NCBI RefSeq assembly: GCF_000701425.1 | Contig: NZ_JNIW01000009.1 | Location: 33,022 to 97,021 of the forward strand | DNA: 64,000 bases | Reading direction: 5' to 3' | Source: Deinococcus frigens DSM 12807 | Lineage (GTDB): Bacteria; Deinococcota; Deinococci; Deinococcales; Deinococcaceae | Translations under genes and position numbers: made by a program | The notes under the pieces: model-generated | Databases searched by the model: none | Told to the model about the DNA's origin: nothing | What the model saw: the letters and a program-made list of their open reading frames with translations, nothing else | Shown here: piece by piece, positions 19,853 through 29,942 of the stretch | Numbering within the stretch: the first letter of the stretch is position 1 | Layout: each line of letters opens with the position of its first letter

Positions 19853-20135
19853 GAAATTCGGCCAAAGGGCGGCGTCAGGATGCAATTGGGGGCGAGAGGG
19901 CGTCACTTCTTCCTCTGTCAGGAACGCCGCGAGGCCCGTCAGCAGCGCGGCCATTGCGGTGAGCGTCAATGGCTAACGTCCCAGCTTCAATCGTCTGCGC
20001 GGGCTTTCTGGTGTCTCCTCACATCGTTTCGGCGTAAGAAAGTTACCTTCTTTAAAGCGCCCGGAATCTAAGGCCTTTCCGCTTTCCCCGGTGGTCAGGC
20101 ACCCCGTCCCAAGACGAGACACTGCCGGGTCTCCC

Positions 20136-20141
20136 TATGAT
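20136..20141 (+). promoter_or_regulatory. Leaderless -10 element TATGAT
   Basis: TATGAT ends 5 nt before the ATG at 20147, with no Shine-Dalgarno between. The 294 bp upstream (19853-20146) contain no supported gene; the only open frame there, on the minus strand, lies mostly antisense to the hydrolase gene. Confidence 0.55.
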
Positions 20142-20146
20142 GGGTC

Positions 20147-20914
20147 ATGTCATTCCCACCCGACGGCAGCGCGCCGCCCACCTTTGCAGAGGTCTATCCC
20201 GGTCATCCTGAACCGCAGTTCGAGCCACTCGATTTCCGCCGCCTGCCGCCCGAAGAGACGCTGGCGCGTGCCGAAGCCTTTTACCGGGAGATGAACGGGA
20301 GGCGCACCACCCGGCACTTCAGCCGCGACGCGGTGCCGCAGGCCGTCATCGAGTGGGCCGTGCGGACGGCGGGAACGGCCCCCAGCGGCGCTCACCGTCA
20401 GCCGTGGCGCTTTGTGGCGGTGCAGGACCCGGCCCTCAAGGCGCGGCTGCGGGGGGCGGTGGAGGCCGAGGAATACAAGACCTACACCGGACGGATGCCC
20501 GAAGAGTGGCGCGCGGCGCTGGCCCCGCTGGGGACCGATTATGTCAAGGCCCACCTGACCGACGCGCCGTGGGTGATCGTGGTCTTCCGCGAGAAGTACG
20601 GCCTGGGCGCGGACGGCGCGCGGACCAAGAATTACTACACGGTGGAGAGCGCCTCGATTGCGGTGGGCCTGCTGATCGCCGCCCTGCACCACGCCGGACT
20701 GGTCACGTTGACCCACACGCCCAGCCCGATGGGCTTCCTGGCCGAGCTGCTGGAGCGTCCGAAGAATGAGGAGGCGCTGGTGGTCATGCCGGTGGGCTAC
20801 CCGGCCTTGGACGCCACCGTGCCACGGCTGGCGCGCAAGCCGCTGGGACAGATTTTTCAGGTGGACCTGGGCGGGGGTGTGGCCCAGAGGGATGGCGAGG
20901 CCCAGCCGGATTGA
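20147..20914 (+). CDS. Iodotyrosine-deiodinase-like flavin nitroreductase
   Basis: 255 residues of the nitroreductase fold (FMN). Alignment by eye with the iodotyrosine deiodinase family is strong. It has the FMN segment GTAPSGAHRQPW (residues 76-87), the TPSPMG loop and the C-terminal GYPALDATVP followed by ARKPLGQ. The three residues that grip the amino-acid part of halotyrosine in IYD (Glu, Tyr at +4, Lys at +25) are present as E109, Y113 and K134. The family reductively dehalogenates iodo- or bromotyrosine. No membrane anchor. Preceded by a leaderless promoter and followed by a flavin disulfide reductase. Confidence 0.85.
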   Translation: MSFPPDGSAPPTFAEVYPGHPEPQFEPLDFRRLPPEETLARAEAFYREMNGRRTTRHFSRDAVPQAVIEWAVRTAGTAPSGAHRQPWRFVAVQDPALKARLRGAVEAEEYKTYTGRMPEEWRAALAPLGTDYVKAHLTDAPWVIVVFREKYGLGADGARTKNYYTVESASIAVGLLIAALHHAGLVTLTHTPSPMGFLAELLERPKNEEALVVMPVGYPALDATVPRLARKPLGQIFQVDLGGGVAQRDGEAQPD

Positions 20915-21006
20915 ACCTCTGCGCGGCCCAGCCGCGTACCGGGGGATAGCACCTCCTTTGACAATTGCCTGCCCATCGGGCAGACAGACTGGGGGCCGGA
21001 GGCAGC

Positions 21007-22593
21007 ATGACATCCAATCCCGATCCCGCGTTCCATCCGCCAGACCCGCAGCGGTACGGCTGGGCCATCCCGCCCAAATCTGGCAATACGCCCCTGAAAG
21101 CCGACGTGGCCGTGATCGGCGCGGGGTCCGGCGGCCTGACCGCCGCGCTGATGGCGGCCAGCAGCGGCCAGTGCGTGATCCTGATCGAGCGTGAGCGGAC
21201 TGGCGGCGAATGCACCTTTACCGGCTGCATTCCGTCCAAGGCGCTGCTGGCGATGGCCAGGAAAGTCCATGCCGCCCGTCAGAGCGCCGCGCTGGGCTTA
21301 CAGGTCAGCGGCGAGCCGGACTGGACCACCATTCAGGCCGAGTTGCACCGGGTCATCGACAGCTTCAGGGACGTGGACTCACCCGAATCCATCGAGGCGC
21401 GCGGCGTGACGGTGGTAGGCGGGCAGGCCGCCTTCGTGTCGCCGCATGTGCTGGAAGTGACCCGCGACAGCCAGTCCCGCACGGTGATGGCCGAGCGGTT
21501 CGTGCTGGCGACGGGTTCGGAGGCGACGGTGCCGGACATCGACGGGCTGCGCGACATTCCCTTTCTGACCCACGAGACCATCTTCGACGTGCCGCAGCGC
21601 CCCGCGCACCTGCTGGTGCTGGGCGGCGGCCCGATCGGCTGCGAGCTGTCGCAGGCGTTCGTGCGCCTGGGCAGCCGCGTGACGACGCTACAACACGGCG
21701 AGCGCCTGATCGACAGGGACGAGCCGGAAGCGTCGGCGGCGCTGCTGGAGGTCCTGCGGGATGACGGTGTGACCGTCCATCTGAATGCCGACACCGTGCG
21801 GGCCGAGCGCACCGAACAGGGCGTCAGGCTGCACCTCAAAGGTGGGCAAACGGTAGAGGGAACGCACCTGCTCGTCGCCGTTGGCAAGACGCCGCGCGTG
21901 CAGGGGCTGGGCCTGGAAATCATCGGGGCCGAGTTCGACAAGAAGGGGCTGAAGGTTAAAGCCAGCATGCAGTCCACCACCTGCCCGTACCTGTGGGGCG
22001 CGGGCGACGTGGTGGGCGGGCCGATGTTCACGCACGGCGCGACCGAGCGCGGCACGCTGGCCGGACTGGGTGCGCTGGCCTGGTGGGGCAAGGGCGTGGC
22101 CGCCGTGCGAGCGCCCGCCGCGCGCGTGGAGGACATTCCCTGGGTCACCTACACCGAACCCGAGATCGCCCACTGGGGCCTGACCGAGGCGCAGGCCGTC
22201 AAGAAGTATGCAGGGCGCGTGGTGGTGGTGGACTACGACTTTGCCCACCTGGACCGCGCCCACACCGAGCATGAGGCGGGATTTGTGAAGCTCGTCACCT
22301 TGAAGGGCCTGTTCGGCTCTCCCGTGGGATTGCGCGTGGTGGGCGCGCAGGTGGTGGGCAGCCGCGCGGGGGAGCTGATCCAGACCCTGAGCCTGTCGCC
22401 CCGCCTGAATGTTCATCCGCTCAAGCTCGCGCTACTGCCCGTCTCGTACCCCACTTTTGGCGAGGCGGTGCGCCAGAGTTACCTGGGCCTGCTGGTGGAC
22501 AGCCCGGCCTTCGGCAAGAGGCGGGCTGGGCGGGCTGAAGGGCGGGCAGACGAACCAAAAGCTGCCGCTCCGGGCCAGAACGCGCCCGCCTGA
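21007..22593 (+). CDS. FAD-dependent pyridine nucleotide-disulfide oxidoreductase (mercuric reductase/LpdA-like)
   Basis: 528 residues. FAD-binding VAVIGAGSGGLTAA (about 34-47), redox-active cysteines C69 and C74 in GGECTFTGCIPSKAL, NAD(P)-binding LVLGGGPIGCELSQAF (about 205-220) and a C-terminal dimerisation domain are all present. This is the layout of dihydrolipoamide dehydrogenase and MerA-type reductases. The start at 21007 is supported by GGAGG upstream. There is no N-terminal heavy-metal domain, no C-terminal Cys pair and no mer genes, so mercury reduction is not supported. The C-terminal 30 residues are an Arg/Ala-rich tail. Confidence 0.88.
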   Translation: MTSNPDPAFHPPDPQRYGWAIPPKSGNTPLKADVAVIGAGSGGLTAALMAASSGQCVILIERERTGGECTFTGCIPSKALLAMARKVHAARQSAALGLQVSGEPDWTTIQAELHRVIDSFRDVDSPESIEARGVTVVGGQAAFVSPHVLEVTRDSQSRTVMAERFVLATGSEATVPDIDGLRDIPFLTHETIFDVPQRPAHLLVLGGGPIGCELSQAFVRLGSRVTTLQHGERLIDRDEPEASAALLEVLRDDGVTVHLNADTVRAERTEQGVRLHLKGGQTVEGTHLLVAVGKTPRVQGLGLEIIGAEFDKKGLKVKASMQSTTCPYLWGAGDVVGGPMFTHGATERGTLAGLGALAWWGKGVAAVRAPAARVEDIPWVTYTEPEIAHWGLTEAQAVKKYAGRVVVVDYDFAHLDRAHTEHEAGFVKLVTLKGLFGSPVGLRVVGAQVVGSRAGELIQTLSLSPRLNVHPLKLALLPVSYPTFGEAVRQSYLGLLVDSPAFGKRRAGRAEGRADEPKAAAPGQNAPA

Positions 22594-23664
22594 ATGGTGG
22601 CTCATGTGCTAGACGCCGTGGTCATCGGCGCTGGGTCCGCCGGGCTGGCCGCCGCGTACTGGCTCCAGCAGTGCGGCCTAACATTTACTGTGCTGGAGGC
22701 GGGCGACACCGCCAGCGGCGCGTGGCCCGCGTACTACGACAGTCTGACCCTGTTTACCCCGGCCAACCACTCCGCGTTGCCAGGCTTGCCATTCGGCGGT
22801 GACCCGCACCACTACCCGTCGCGCGGTGAGATGATCGCCTACCTGCAAACCTACGCGGCCCATTTCGGCTTTCCGCTGGACCGTGCAGCAGAGGTGATGT
22901 CACTTCGGAACACTGGCGGCATCTTCAGCGTCAGCGCCAAGGATGGCCGGGAGTGGCGGGCGCGGGCGGTGGTCTGCGCCTCCGGCACCTTCGGGCAGCC
23001 GAACTGGCCGGACCTTCCGGGAGAATCGGCGTTTGCCGGACAGGTGCTGCATTCCTCGCAGTACCGTCGCCCCGAACCCTTCGCCGGGCAGCGCGTGATC
23101 GTGGTCGGGGCGGGCAATTCCGCCGCGCAGATCGCCGCCGAGCTGGGGGGCGTGGCGCGGGTCACGCTGGCCGCGCGCCGCGCCCCAACACTGTTTGCGC
23201 AGCGCCCGCTGGGGCAGGACCTGACCGACTGGCTGGGCTGGTCCGGTCTGGAGAAAATTCCCCTGGGTGCGTTCGGGCGCGTGCCGGACGTGCAGCCGGT
23301 GATCGCCGTGCCGGGCCTGCGGGCGGCGCTGCACAGCGGCAATCCTGACCTCCGCCCCATATTCGGGGCATTCACGTCCACCGGCGTGCGCTGGCCCGGC
23401 GGGCAGGAGGAGGCCGTGGACAGCGTGATCCACGCCACCGGCTACCGCTGGAACGGTGAGTACCTGCCACGCGCGGCGCTGGACGCACGCGGCGAGCCGC
23501 AGCAACGCCTGGGCGTCAGCACCGCGCTTCCAGGGTTATATTTCGTTGGACTGCCCGGTCAGCGCACCGCCGCGTCCGGCACCATCCGCTCGGCGGGCTC
23601 CGACGCCGGGTCCGTGGTGGCGCGGCTGGCCAAACATCTGGAGACCCGATATGCCCACCTCTGA
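22594..23664 (+). CDS. FAD-dependent oxidoreductase, flavin monooxygenase/CzcO-like
   Basis: 356 residues. The FAD motif VVIGAGSAGLAAAYWLQQ is near residues 9-26 and a second dinucleotide motif VVGAGNSAAQIAAEL near 170-184. This two-Rossmann layout is that of single-component flavin-containing monooxygenases and CzcO-type proteins. The ATG directly follows the stop of the preceding reductase (no gap), so the two are cotranscribed. Substrate unknown. Confidence 0.85.
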   Translation: MVAHVLDAVVIGAGSAGLAAAYWLQQCGLTFTVLEAGDTASGAWPAYYDSLTLFTPANHSALPGLPFGGDPHHYPSRGEMIAYLQTYAAHFGFPLDRAAEVMSLRNTGGIFSVSAKDGREWRARAVVCASGTFGQPNWPDLPGESAFAGQVLHSSQYRRPEPFAGQRVIVVGAGNSAAQIAAELGGVARVTLAARRAPTLFAQRPLGQDLTDWLGWSGLEKIPLGAFGRVPDVQPVIAVPGLRAALHSGNPDLRPIFGAFTSTGVRWPGGQEEAVDSVIHATGYRWNGEYLPRAALDARGEPQQRLGVSTALPGLYFVGLPGQRTAASGTIRSAGSDAGSVVARLAKHLETRYAHL

Positions 23665-24388
23665 CCTTCTGAAAACTGTGTTTGCCGTCCTGCTGCTGAC
23701 CGCTCCTGTGCGGGCCGCCACCGTGGACGACGCCCTGGCCGCGCTGAACAATGGGCAGCCCGACATCACGGTCCGTCTGCTCAGTGGCCGCAAGGATGCG
23801 CCGTCGCTGGCCCTGCTGGCCCGTGGGTACGTGGGCCAGTCGGTCTTCATGGACCGCATGGCCGACAAGAAAAAGCTGTTCGCCGCGTCCGAGGCCACCG
23901 CCCGCGCCGCCATCGCCGCCGACGCCGGAAACGCCGACGGCTACGTGGAACTGGCAAACGCGCTGGCGCTGCAACTTCAGGGGGTGGGCGTGGTGCAGGC
24001 CACCCGCACGGGTCTGGAGGTCCGGCGGCTGTTCGAGCGTGCCACTGAGCTGAACGCCAGGCAGGCGCGGGCCTGGATGGGGCTGGGCCTGTGGCACGCG
24101 CAGGCGCTGGGCCTCGGCTCACTGATCAAACTCGCCACCGGGGCCAGCGAGCAGACCATGCGCGCCGCCCTTGAAAGGGCCATTGCCCTGGAACCCAACG
24201 AGGTGTTCTTTCGCATGAATTACTCCGACAGCCTGCTGCTGCTGGCCAAGAGTAATTCTGGCCGTGCCGCCGCGCTTCAGACCGAGGCCCGCACCCTGCT
24301 TCAGGGGGCGCTGGCCCTGACGCCGCAGACGTACTGGCAGAAATACGATCAGGGGCAAGTGCGCGAGCGCCTCAGGGCGCTGCCGTAA
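23651..24388 (+). CDS. Exported TPR-like repeat protein
   Basis: 245 residues with a signal peptide (about 1-22, ending PVRAA). The rest is alpha-helical with tetratricopeptide-like pairs such as ERATELNARQARAWMGLGLW. The start overlaps the preceding gene by 14 bp. It is probably a periplasmic or envelope scaffold of unknown partner. The helix-repeat assignment is by composition and periodicity, not by a full profile. Confidence 0.72.
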   Translation: MPTSDLLKTVFAVLLLTAPVRAATVDDALAALNNGQPDITVRLLSGRKDAPSLALLARGYVGQSVFMDRMADKKKLFAASEATARAAIAADAGNADGYVELANALALQLQGVGVVQATRTGLEVRRLFERATELNARQARAWMGLGLWHAQALGLGSLIKLATGASEQTMRAALERAIALEPNEVFFRMNYSDSLLLLAKSNSGRAAALQTEARTLLQGALALTPQTYWQKYDQGQVRERLRALP

Positions 24389-24427
24389 CACCCGGCGTCA
24401 GGCGCGTGCAGCGTCGCGGTTTGGCGC

Positions 24428-24433
24428 TATGTT
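24428..24433 (+). promoter_or_regulatory. Leaderless -10 element TATGTT
   Basis: TATGTT ends 6 nt before the histidine kinase ATG at 24440, with no Shine-Dalgarno in between. Same spacing as the other leaderless candidates in the window. Confidence 0.5.
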
Positions 24434-24439
24434 GCGGGC

Positions 24440-26671
24440 ATGACTCCTGCGTCCGGTGTTGACCGCTTGCCGGACCATCCGATGCCGCTGGAAGTGCTGG
24501 CCCACTTCACCGGGGGGCTGGGCCGGGCCGCAGACCTGCCGCAGCAGCTTCGCCTGACCGGAGACGTGCTGCGCCGCGCGCTGGGCGACGTGACCGTCAC
24601 GTTTTTCACCCGTGCGGAGAACCACTGGCAACCGGTCACATGGCCGGGGCAGGCACATCCCGATCAGGTGGAGGGCAGTCTCCCGGCGGACTCGCCCCTG
24701 CTGATCCGGGTCTTTGAGGAGCAGCGCCCGGTCTTTTTCGAGGAGGGGATGCGGCAGCCGGAACGGCGTGGCCTGGGCCTGGTGCGGGGCGGCGCGCTGT
24801 ACCCCTACTTTCATGAGGGCCTGCCCTGCGGGTTGCTGAGCGTGGCGCTGCCTGCCGGGCGCGGCTGGACCGACCAGGAGCGGGCTGTCTTCCAGGTTGT
24901 GGGGGGCGGTCTGGCCCTGGCCTTCGGACGGGACGCCGCGCGGGACCGCCGCCGCAATCCGGCACGACAGAAAGACGATGGGGCCGCGGCGCTGGAGGTC
25001 TTCGCCGCATTTACCGAGCGCGCCGCCGCCGAGACCGACGTGCTGGCCCTGAGCCGCGAGGCCTACGCGGTGATGGACGCGCATTTTTCCGAATACAGCA
25101 GCGCGTACTACGAGATTCGGGACGGATTGTGGAAGGCGCTGACCTGGACCTCCGAGATGACTCCCGGGCAGATCGCTATGACCCGCCCCGGGCTGGCGCT
25201 GGACACGCCGTCCTTCAGGCGGGCGCTGGACACCCGGCAGCCGGTCTTTATCGATGGCTGGGACGCGGCGCGCGAGCGGATCGAGAACTCCGACGACTTC
25301 GGGCCGGTGTGCATCTACCCGCTGGTGGTGGGACAGGAAGTGCGCGGCATCCTCACGGTGGGCCTGCGGGTGGGCGAGACGTGGCGGGGCCGCGACCGGG
25401 GCCTGATGCGGGCGCTGGGGCGCAGCCTGACGCTGGCGCTGGAACGCGCCGAGCAGACCCGCCAACTGGACGAGGAGCGCGCGGCCCTGGCCGCCTTCAC
25501 GGCGTTTACCGAGTCGGTGGGCAGCGAGACCGACGTGCTGGCGCTGATCCGGCAGGCGGCGGCGGTGCTGGCCGAGGCCCACGACGTGGACGTGACCTAC
25601 TCCGAGCGCGAGGGTGAGGTGTTCAGGCTCAGGGTCTGGCCCACCAGTTTTCCGGAAGACCTGCGGGCCGAGGCGCTGGCGGGCTACCGGCCCAGCGATC
25701 CGGGCTTCGAGGAGGCGCAGCGCACCGGCCAGAGCGTTTTCCTGGAAGACATTGACGGGCGGCTCGACGGGCGTCCCGGCGTCGCCCTGTACCGCGCCCT
25801 GGCCTTCCAGCCGTTCTTTCAGGGCGAGACCATGACCGGCATGCTGATCATGGCCTCCCGCCGTCAGGGCCGCTGGCCCGAGCGTCAGCGGGCGGTGTTC
25901 CGGGCGGTGGGCCGCAGCCTGGGGCTGGCGCTGGAGCGGGCCGAGGGCGTGCGCCGACTGGCCCGCAGCAACGCCGAATTGCAGGTGGCGGTGGGAGAAC
26001 TTGAGGCTTTTGCCTACAGCGTGTCACACGATCTGCGGACTCCGGTGCGGCACATCAAGGGCTTCAACGCCCTGCTGCGCGCCCGGATCGCGGACCCCCC
26101 GGATCTCAAGGTCAGCCACTACCTGAGTGTGATTGACGACGCCGCTGGCCGCATGAACATCCTGATCGACGCCATGCTAGACCTGTCACGCACGACCCGG
26201 CAGCCGCTGCGCGTGGAAGACGTGGAACTGGCCGAATTGGTGACCTCGGTGCAGGTCGAACTCACGGCAGAGGCAGAGGACCGATCTCGGCCCCTGGAAT
26301 GGCGGGTGGGGACCCTGCCGCAGGTCAGCGGGGACCGCCACCTGCTGCGCCAGGTTCTGGTCAACCTGCTGTCCAACGCCGTGAAGTACACCCGGACCCG
26401 TGCCCAGTCGGTGATCGAGGTCTGGGCCGAGCAGCGCCCCGGCGAGTGGGCAGTGCTGGTGCGCGACAACGGTGTGGGCTTCGATCCCCGTTACACCGAC
26501 CGGCTGTTTGGGGTCTTCCAGCGCCTGCACCACGAACGCGAGTTCGAGGGCACCGGGGTGGGGCTGGCCACCGTCCGGCGCATCGTGAGCCGGCACGGCG
26601 GAACGGTGGCCGCCCAGACGGGGGACGGCGCGGGGGCCACCTTCAGCTTTACTCTGCCACGCGGAAACTGA
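24440..26671 (+). CDS. Multi-GAF sensor histidine kinase
   Basis: 743 residues, cytoplasmic. About three GAF-like sensor units cover residues 15-500 (repeated phrases such as AFTERAAAETDVLAL and AFTESVGSETDVLAL mark the second and third). They are followed by a HisKA dimerisation domain with phospho-acceptor H530 in YSVSHDLRTPVRH, and a HATPase domain with N box (VNLLSNAVKYT), G1 (VRDNGVGFD), F box and G2 (GTGVGLATVRRI). The kinase part resembles bacteriophytochrome-type kinases but no chromophore Cys/PHY domain is evident. No response regulator is adjacent. Signal unknown. Confidence 0.9.
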   Translation: MTPASGVDRLPDHPMPLEVLAHFTGGLGRAADLPQQLRLTGDVLRRALGDVTVTFFTRAENHWQPVTWPGQAHPDQVEGSLPADSPLLIRVFEEQRPVFFEEGMRQPERRGLGLVRGGALYPYFHEGLPCGLLSVALPAGRGWTDQERAVFQVVGGGLALAFGRDAARDRRRNPARQKDDGAAALEVFAAFTERAAAETDVLALSREAYAVMDAHFSEYSSAYYEIRDGLWKALTWTSEMTPGQIAMTRPGLALDTPSFRRALDTRQPVFIDGWDAARERIENSDDFGPVCIYPLVVGQEVRGILTVGLRVGETWRGRDRGLMRALGRSLTLALERAEQTRQLDEERAALAAFTAFTESVGSETDVLALIRQAAAVLAEAHDVDVTYSEREGEVFRLRVWPTSFPEDLRAEALAGYRPSDPGFEEAQRTGQSVFLEDIDGRLDGRPGVALYRALAFQPFFQGETMTGMLIMASRRQGRWPERQRAVFRAVGRSLGLALERAEGVRRLARSNAELQVAVGELEAFAYSVSHDLRTPVRHIKGFNALLRARIADPPDLKVSHYLSVIDDAAGRMNILIDAMLDLSRTTRQPLRVEDVELAELVTSVQVELTAEAEDRSRPLEWRVGTLPQVSGDRHLLRQVLVNLLSNAVKYTRTRAQSVIEVWAEQRPGEWAVLVRDNGVGFDPRYTDRLFGVFQRLHHEREFEGTGVGLATVRRIVSRHGGTVAAQTGDGAGATFSFTLPRGN

Positions 26672-26690
26672 GCCGCCGGGCAGCATAAAA

Positions 26691-26724
26691 GGCGGCGTAG
26701 GGAGACCGCTCTCCACGCGCCGCC
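26691..26724. terminator. Bidirectional terminator between convergent genes
   Basis: GGCGGCG (26691-26697) pairs with CGCCGCC (26718-26724), and inner GGAGA (26701-26705) with TCTCC (26710-26714). It is preceded by AAAA and followed by GTTT, so it can act for both the kinase (+) and the LivK-type gene (-). Confidence 0.75.
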
Positions 26725-26737
26725 CGTTTCCAGACGC

Positions 26738-27877
<1,140 letters not shown>

Positions 27878-28002
27878 GGTGAAACCTCCAGGGGGGGTGA
27901 AGCGCGAGTTGTGGACGCCGGAATGCTAGCAGATGGCGGGTTGGATGACCGTGAGCCTGGCGGGCACGTTGCGCGTCATGCGGCGGGGCACTGAAATAAG
28001 GC

Positions 28003-29019
28003 TCAATGCTGCCCCGGCTGCCCCAGCCCGGCCAGCAAGGTGTTCCCCACCGCCCGCCGCAGGCCCTGAATGTCGAAGGCATTGTGGCGGCTGGGGTGGA
28101 CACGGTTGGTCAGCAGGGTCCAGGCCAGGCCGTATGCCGGGTCCACCCAGACCCCGGTCCCGGTGAAGCCAGTGTGCCCGAAGGCCGCCGGGCTGCTCAG
28201 GCTGCCGCCGCTCCAGCCGGGCTGCGCGGCCACGAACGCCAGCGTGCGCCCCGGAGCCTGAACGCGCAGCGCCCCGGCCTGTGCAGCGGGAGACAGCCAG
28301 CCGCCGCGCAACAGCCGCTCGGCCTGATGGAGTACCCCTCCCAGCGTGCCAAACAGCCCCGCGTGCCCGGCCACGCCGCCCTGGGCCGCCGCGTTCTCGT
28401 CATGCGTCTCGCCGCGCAGCAACCGTTCCCGCCAGGCACAGCGCTCGGTGGCGACACTTTTGTTAGCTTCCGGCGAAAAGGTCAGGCCGTAATCCAGCTC
28501 AAAGTCGCGCAGCGGTCTGTCGAAAACCCTTTCCAGCACGCGCCCCAGCAGCATGTAGCCCAGATCGGAATACACGACTTGACCCGGGTCTGCCATCTGC
28601 CATGGCTCCTGCATGAAACGGGCGCGAATGGTCTCGGCCCCCCCCCAGGTGTACAGCGGGACCCAGGCGGGCAGACCTGCCGTGTGCGTCATCAACTGGC
28701 GCAGGGTGCGCGTTTTCAGCGGTGTGTCCCGCATCCAGCCCAGTTCGGGAAGGTGGGTCGCCACCGGGTCGTCCAGATCCAGGTGGCCCTGCTCGGCGGC
28801 GCGCAGCACGTGCCGGGCGGTAAACAGCGGCTTGGTCAGACTGGCCAGATCAAAGAAGAAATCCTCTTCCAGGGGTCTTCGTTCCGGCTGAAGCTGCGCG
28901 TGGCCGAGAACGAGGGTGGCCCGCTGCCCTGCCGCATTGACCACGCCCAGCGCGGCTGCGGGCAGGCCGCCCGAGGTCACCGCCGCCTCCAGAATCTCGC
29001 GGGTGCGCCCGGGAATCAC
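28003..29019 (-). CDS. Serine hydrolase, class C beta-lactamase fold
   Basis: 338 residues. The SxxK catalytic motif is visible as S-L-T-K in DLASLTKPLF (about residues 59-68) and the second motif as YSD in VVYSDLGYMLLGR; these belong to the beta-lactamase/DD-peptidase family (AmpH/EstB type). There is no signal peptide, so it would act in the cytoplasm. Its start overlaps the murQ stop by ATGA. In this context a role on imported muropeptides or their esters is inferred; a plain esterase is the alternative. Confidence 0.88.
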   Translation of the reverse strand: MIPGRTREILEAAVTSGGLPAAALGVVNAAGQRATLVLGHAQLQPERRPLEEDFFFDLASLTKPLFTARHVLRAAEQGHLDLDDPVATHLPELGWMRDTPLKTRTLRQLMTHTAGLPAWVPLYTWGGAETIRARFMQEPWQMADPGQVVYSDLGYMLLGRVLERVFDRPLRDFELDYGLTFSPEANKSVATERCAWRERLLRGETHDENAAAQGGVAGHAGLFGTLGGVLHQAERLLRGGWLSPAAQAGALRVQAPGRTLAFVAAQPGWSGGSLSSPAAFGHTGFTGTGVWVDPAYGLAWTLLTNRVHPSRHNAFDIQGLRRAVGNTLLAGLGQPGQH

Positions 29020-29942
29020 GATTCTCCCAGTGCGGCGCGGGCATGTCCGTTCTGCGCTTCCAGCCGGGCGGCGGCCTCATCGGCGCTGACGCCCAGCAGC
29101 AGCTTCACGATGGCCACCTTGACGCTGCCGCCGCTGTCGTTCAGCGCCTCACGCGCTGCCGCCTCGTCGGCCCCGGTGGCGTGGCGCACCAGGCGCACGG
29201 CGCGGCCCTCCAGCTTGGCGTTGGTGGCCCGCACGTCCACCATCATGTTGCCGTACACCTTGCCCAGCCGGACCATCAAGGCGCTGGAAAAGGTATTCAG
29301 CGCGATTTTCTGGGCGGTTCCGGCCTTGAGGCGGGTGCTGCCGCTGATGACCTCGGGGCCGGTATCGAGGAGCACCGGGCAGTCCACCGCCGACAGCAGC
29401 GGGGTGCCGGGATTGTTCGACAGTCCTACCGTCAGCGCCCCGGCCTCCCGCGCCGCGTCCGCCGCGCCCAGCACGTAGGGAGTGGTGCCGCTGGCCGCGA
29501 TGGCGATCAGCACGTCGTTCGGTGTGATGTGGCTGCTGAGGACATCGGCCTCGCCCGCTTCCCGGTCATCTTCCGCGCCCTCCACCGCCTCGCGGATGGC
29601 CCTCTCCCCTCCGGCAATCAGCGGAACGGCCCGCGCGGTGGGCCAGGAAAATGTCGGCGTCAGTTCGGTGGCGTCCAGCACGCCCAGGCGTCCGCTGGTG
29701 CCCGCGCCCGCGTAAACCAGTCGCCCGCCGCGTTCCAGCCGGGGCAGGGCCGATTCCACTGCCCGCGCGAGGGCGGGGGCCGCCGCCCGCACCGCCTCCA
29801 CCGCGCCGGTCTGGTCATCGGCCAGCACGCGCACCAGTTCGGGGACCCCCAGCCGGTCCAGATCGGGGTGGTCCGGGTGGACGCCCTCGGTGCGCCGCGG
29901 ATCGGGCAGCAGGGGACCAGGCCTGCGGGGATCAGCCGTCAT
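29016..29942 (-). CDS. murQ: N-acetylmuramic acid 6-phosphate etherase
   Basis: 308 residues, normal length. It splits the D-lactyl ether of MurNAc-6-phosphate to give GlcNAc-6-phosphate, a key step of cell-wall recycling. The SIS-domain sugar-phosphate loop [18 protein letters not shown] is near residues 75-92, including the conserved catalytic Glu of [23 protein letters not shown] (about 203-220) is the second signature. The ATG overlaps the regulator's stop (ATGA); the longer frame upstream is antisense shadow of nothing coding and overlaps the regulator. Coupled to the serine hydrolase. Confidence 0.96.
   Translation of the reverse strand: MTADPRRPGPLLPDPRRTEGVHPDHPDLDRLGVPELVRVLADDQTGAVEAVRAAAPALARAVESALPRLERGGRLVYAGAGTSGRLGVLDATELTPTFSWPTARAVPLIAGGERAIREAVEGAEDDREAGEADVLSSHITPNDVLIAIAASGTTPYVLGAADAAREAGALTVGLSNNPGTPLLSAVDCPVLLDTGPEVISGSTRLKAGTAQKIALNTFSSALMVRLGKVYGNMMVDVRATNAKLEGRAVRLVRHATGADEAAAREALNDSGGSVKVAIVKLLLGVSADEAAARLEAQNGHARAALGES

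Noticed and set aside
19625..19969. Minus-strand frame overlapping the arylformamidase 3' end, starting MTLTAMAALLTG
   Set aside because: The N-terminus looks like a signal peptide, but most of the frame is antisense to the hydrolase and has shadow-like composition.
20147..20914. BluB (5,6-dimethylbenzimidazole synthase)
   Set aside because: The conserved Glu-Tyr-Lys spacing and the C-terminal ATVP...RKPL region match iodotyrosine deiodinases better, and no cobalamin genes are near.
21007..22593. Mercuric reductase merA
   Set aside because: Active-site cysteines fit the wider disulfide-reductase family, but there is no C-terminal vicinal Cys pair, no metal-binding domain and no mer neighbours.
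24398..25582. 394-codon minus-strand frame opposite the sensor kinase
   Set aside because: Antisense shadow; the kinase on the other strand has all catalytic boxes.
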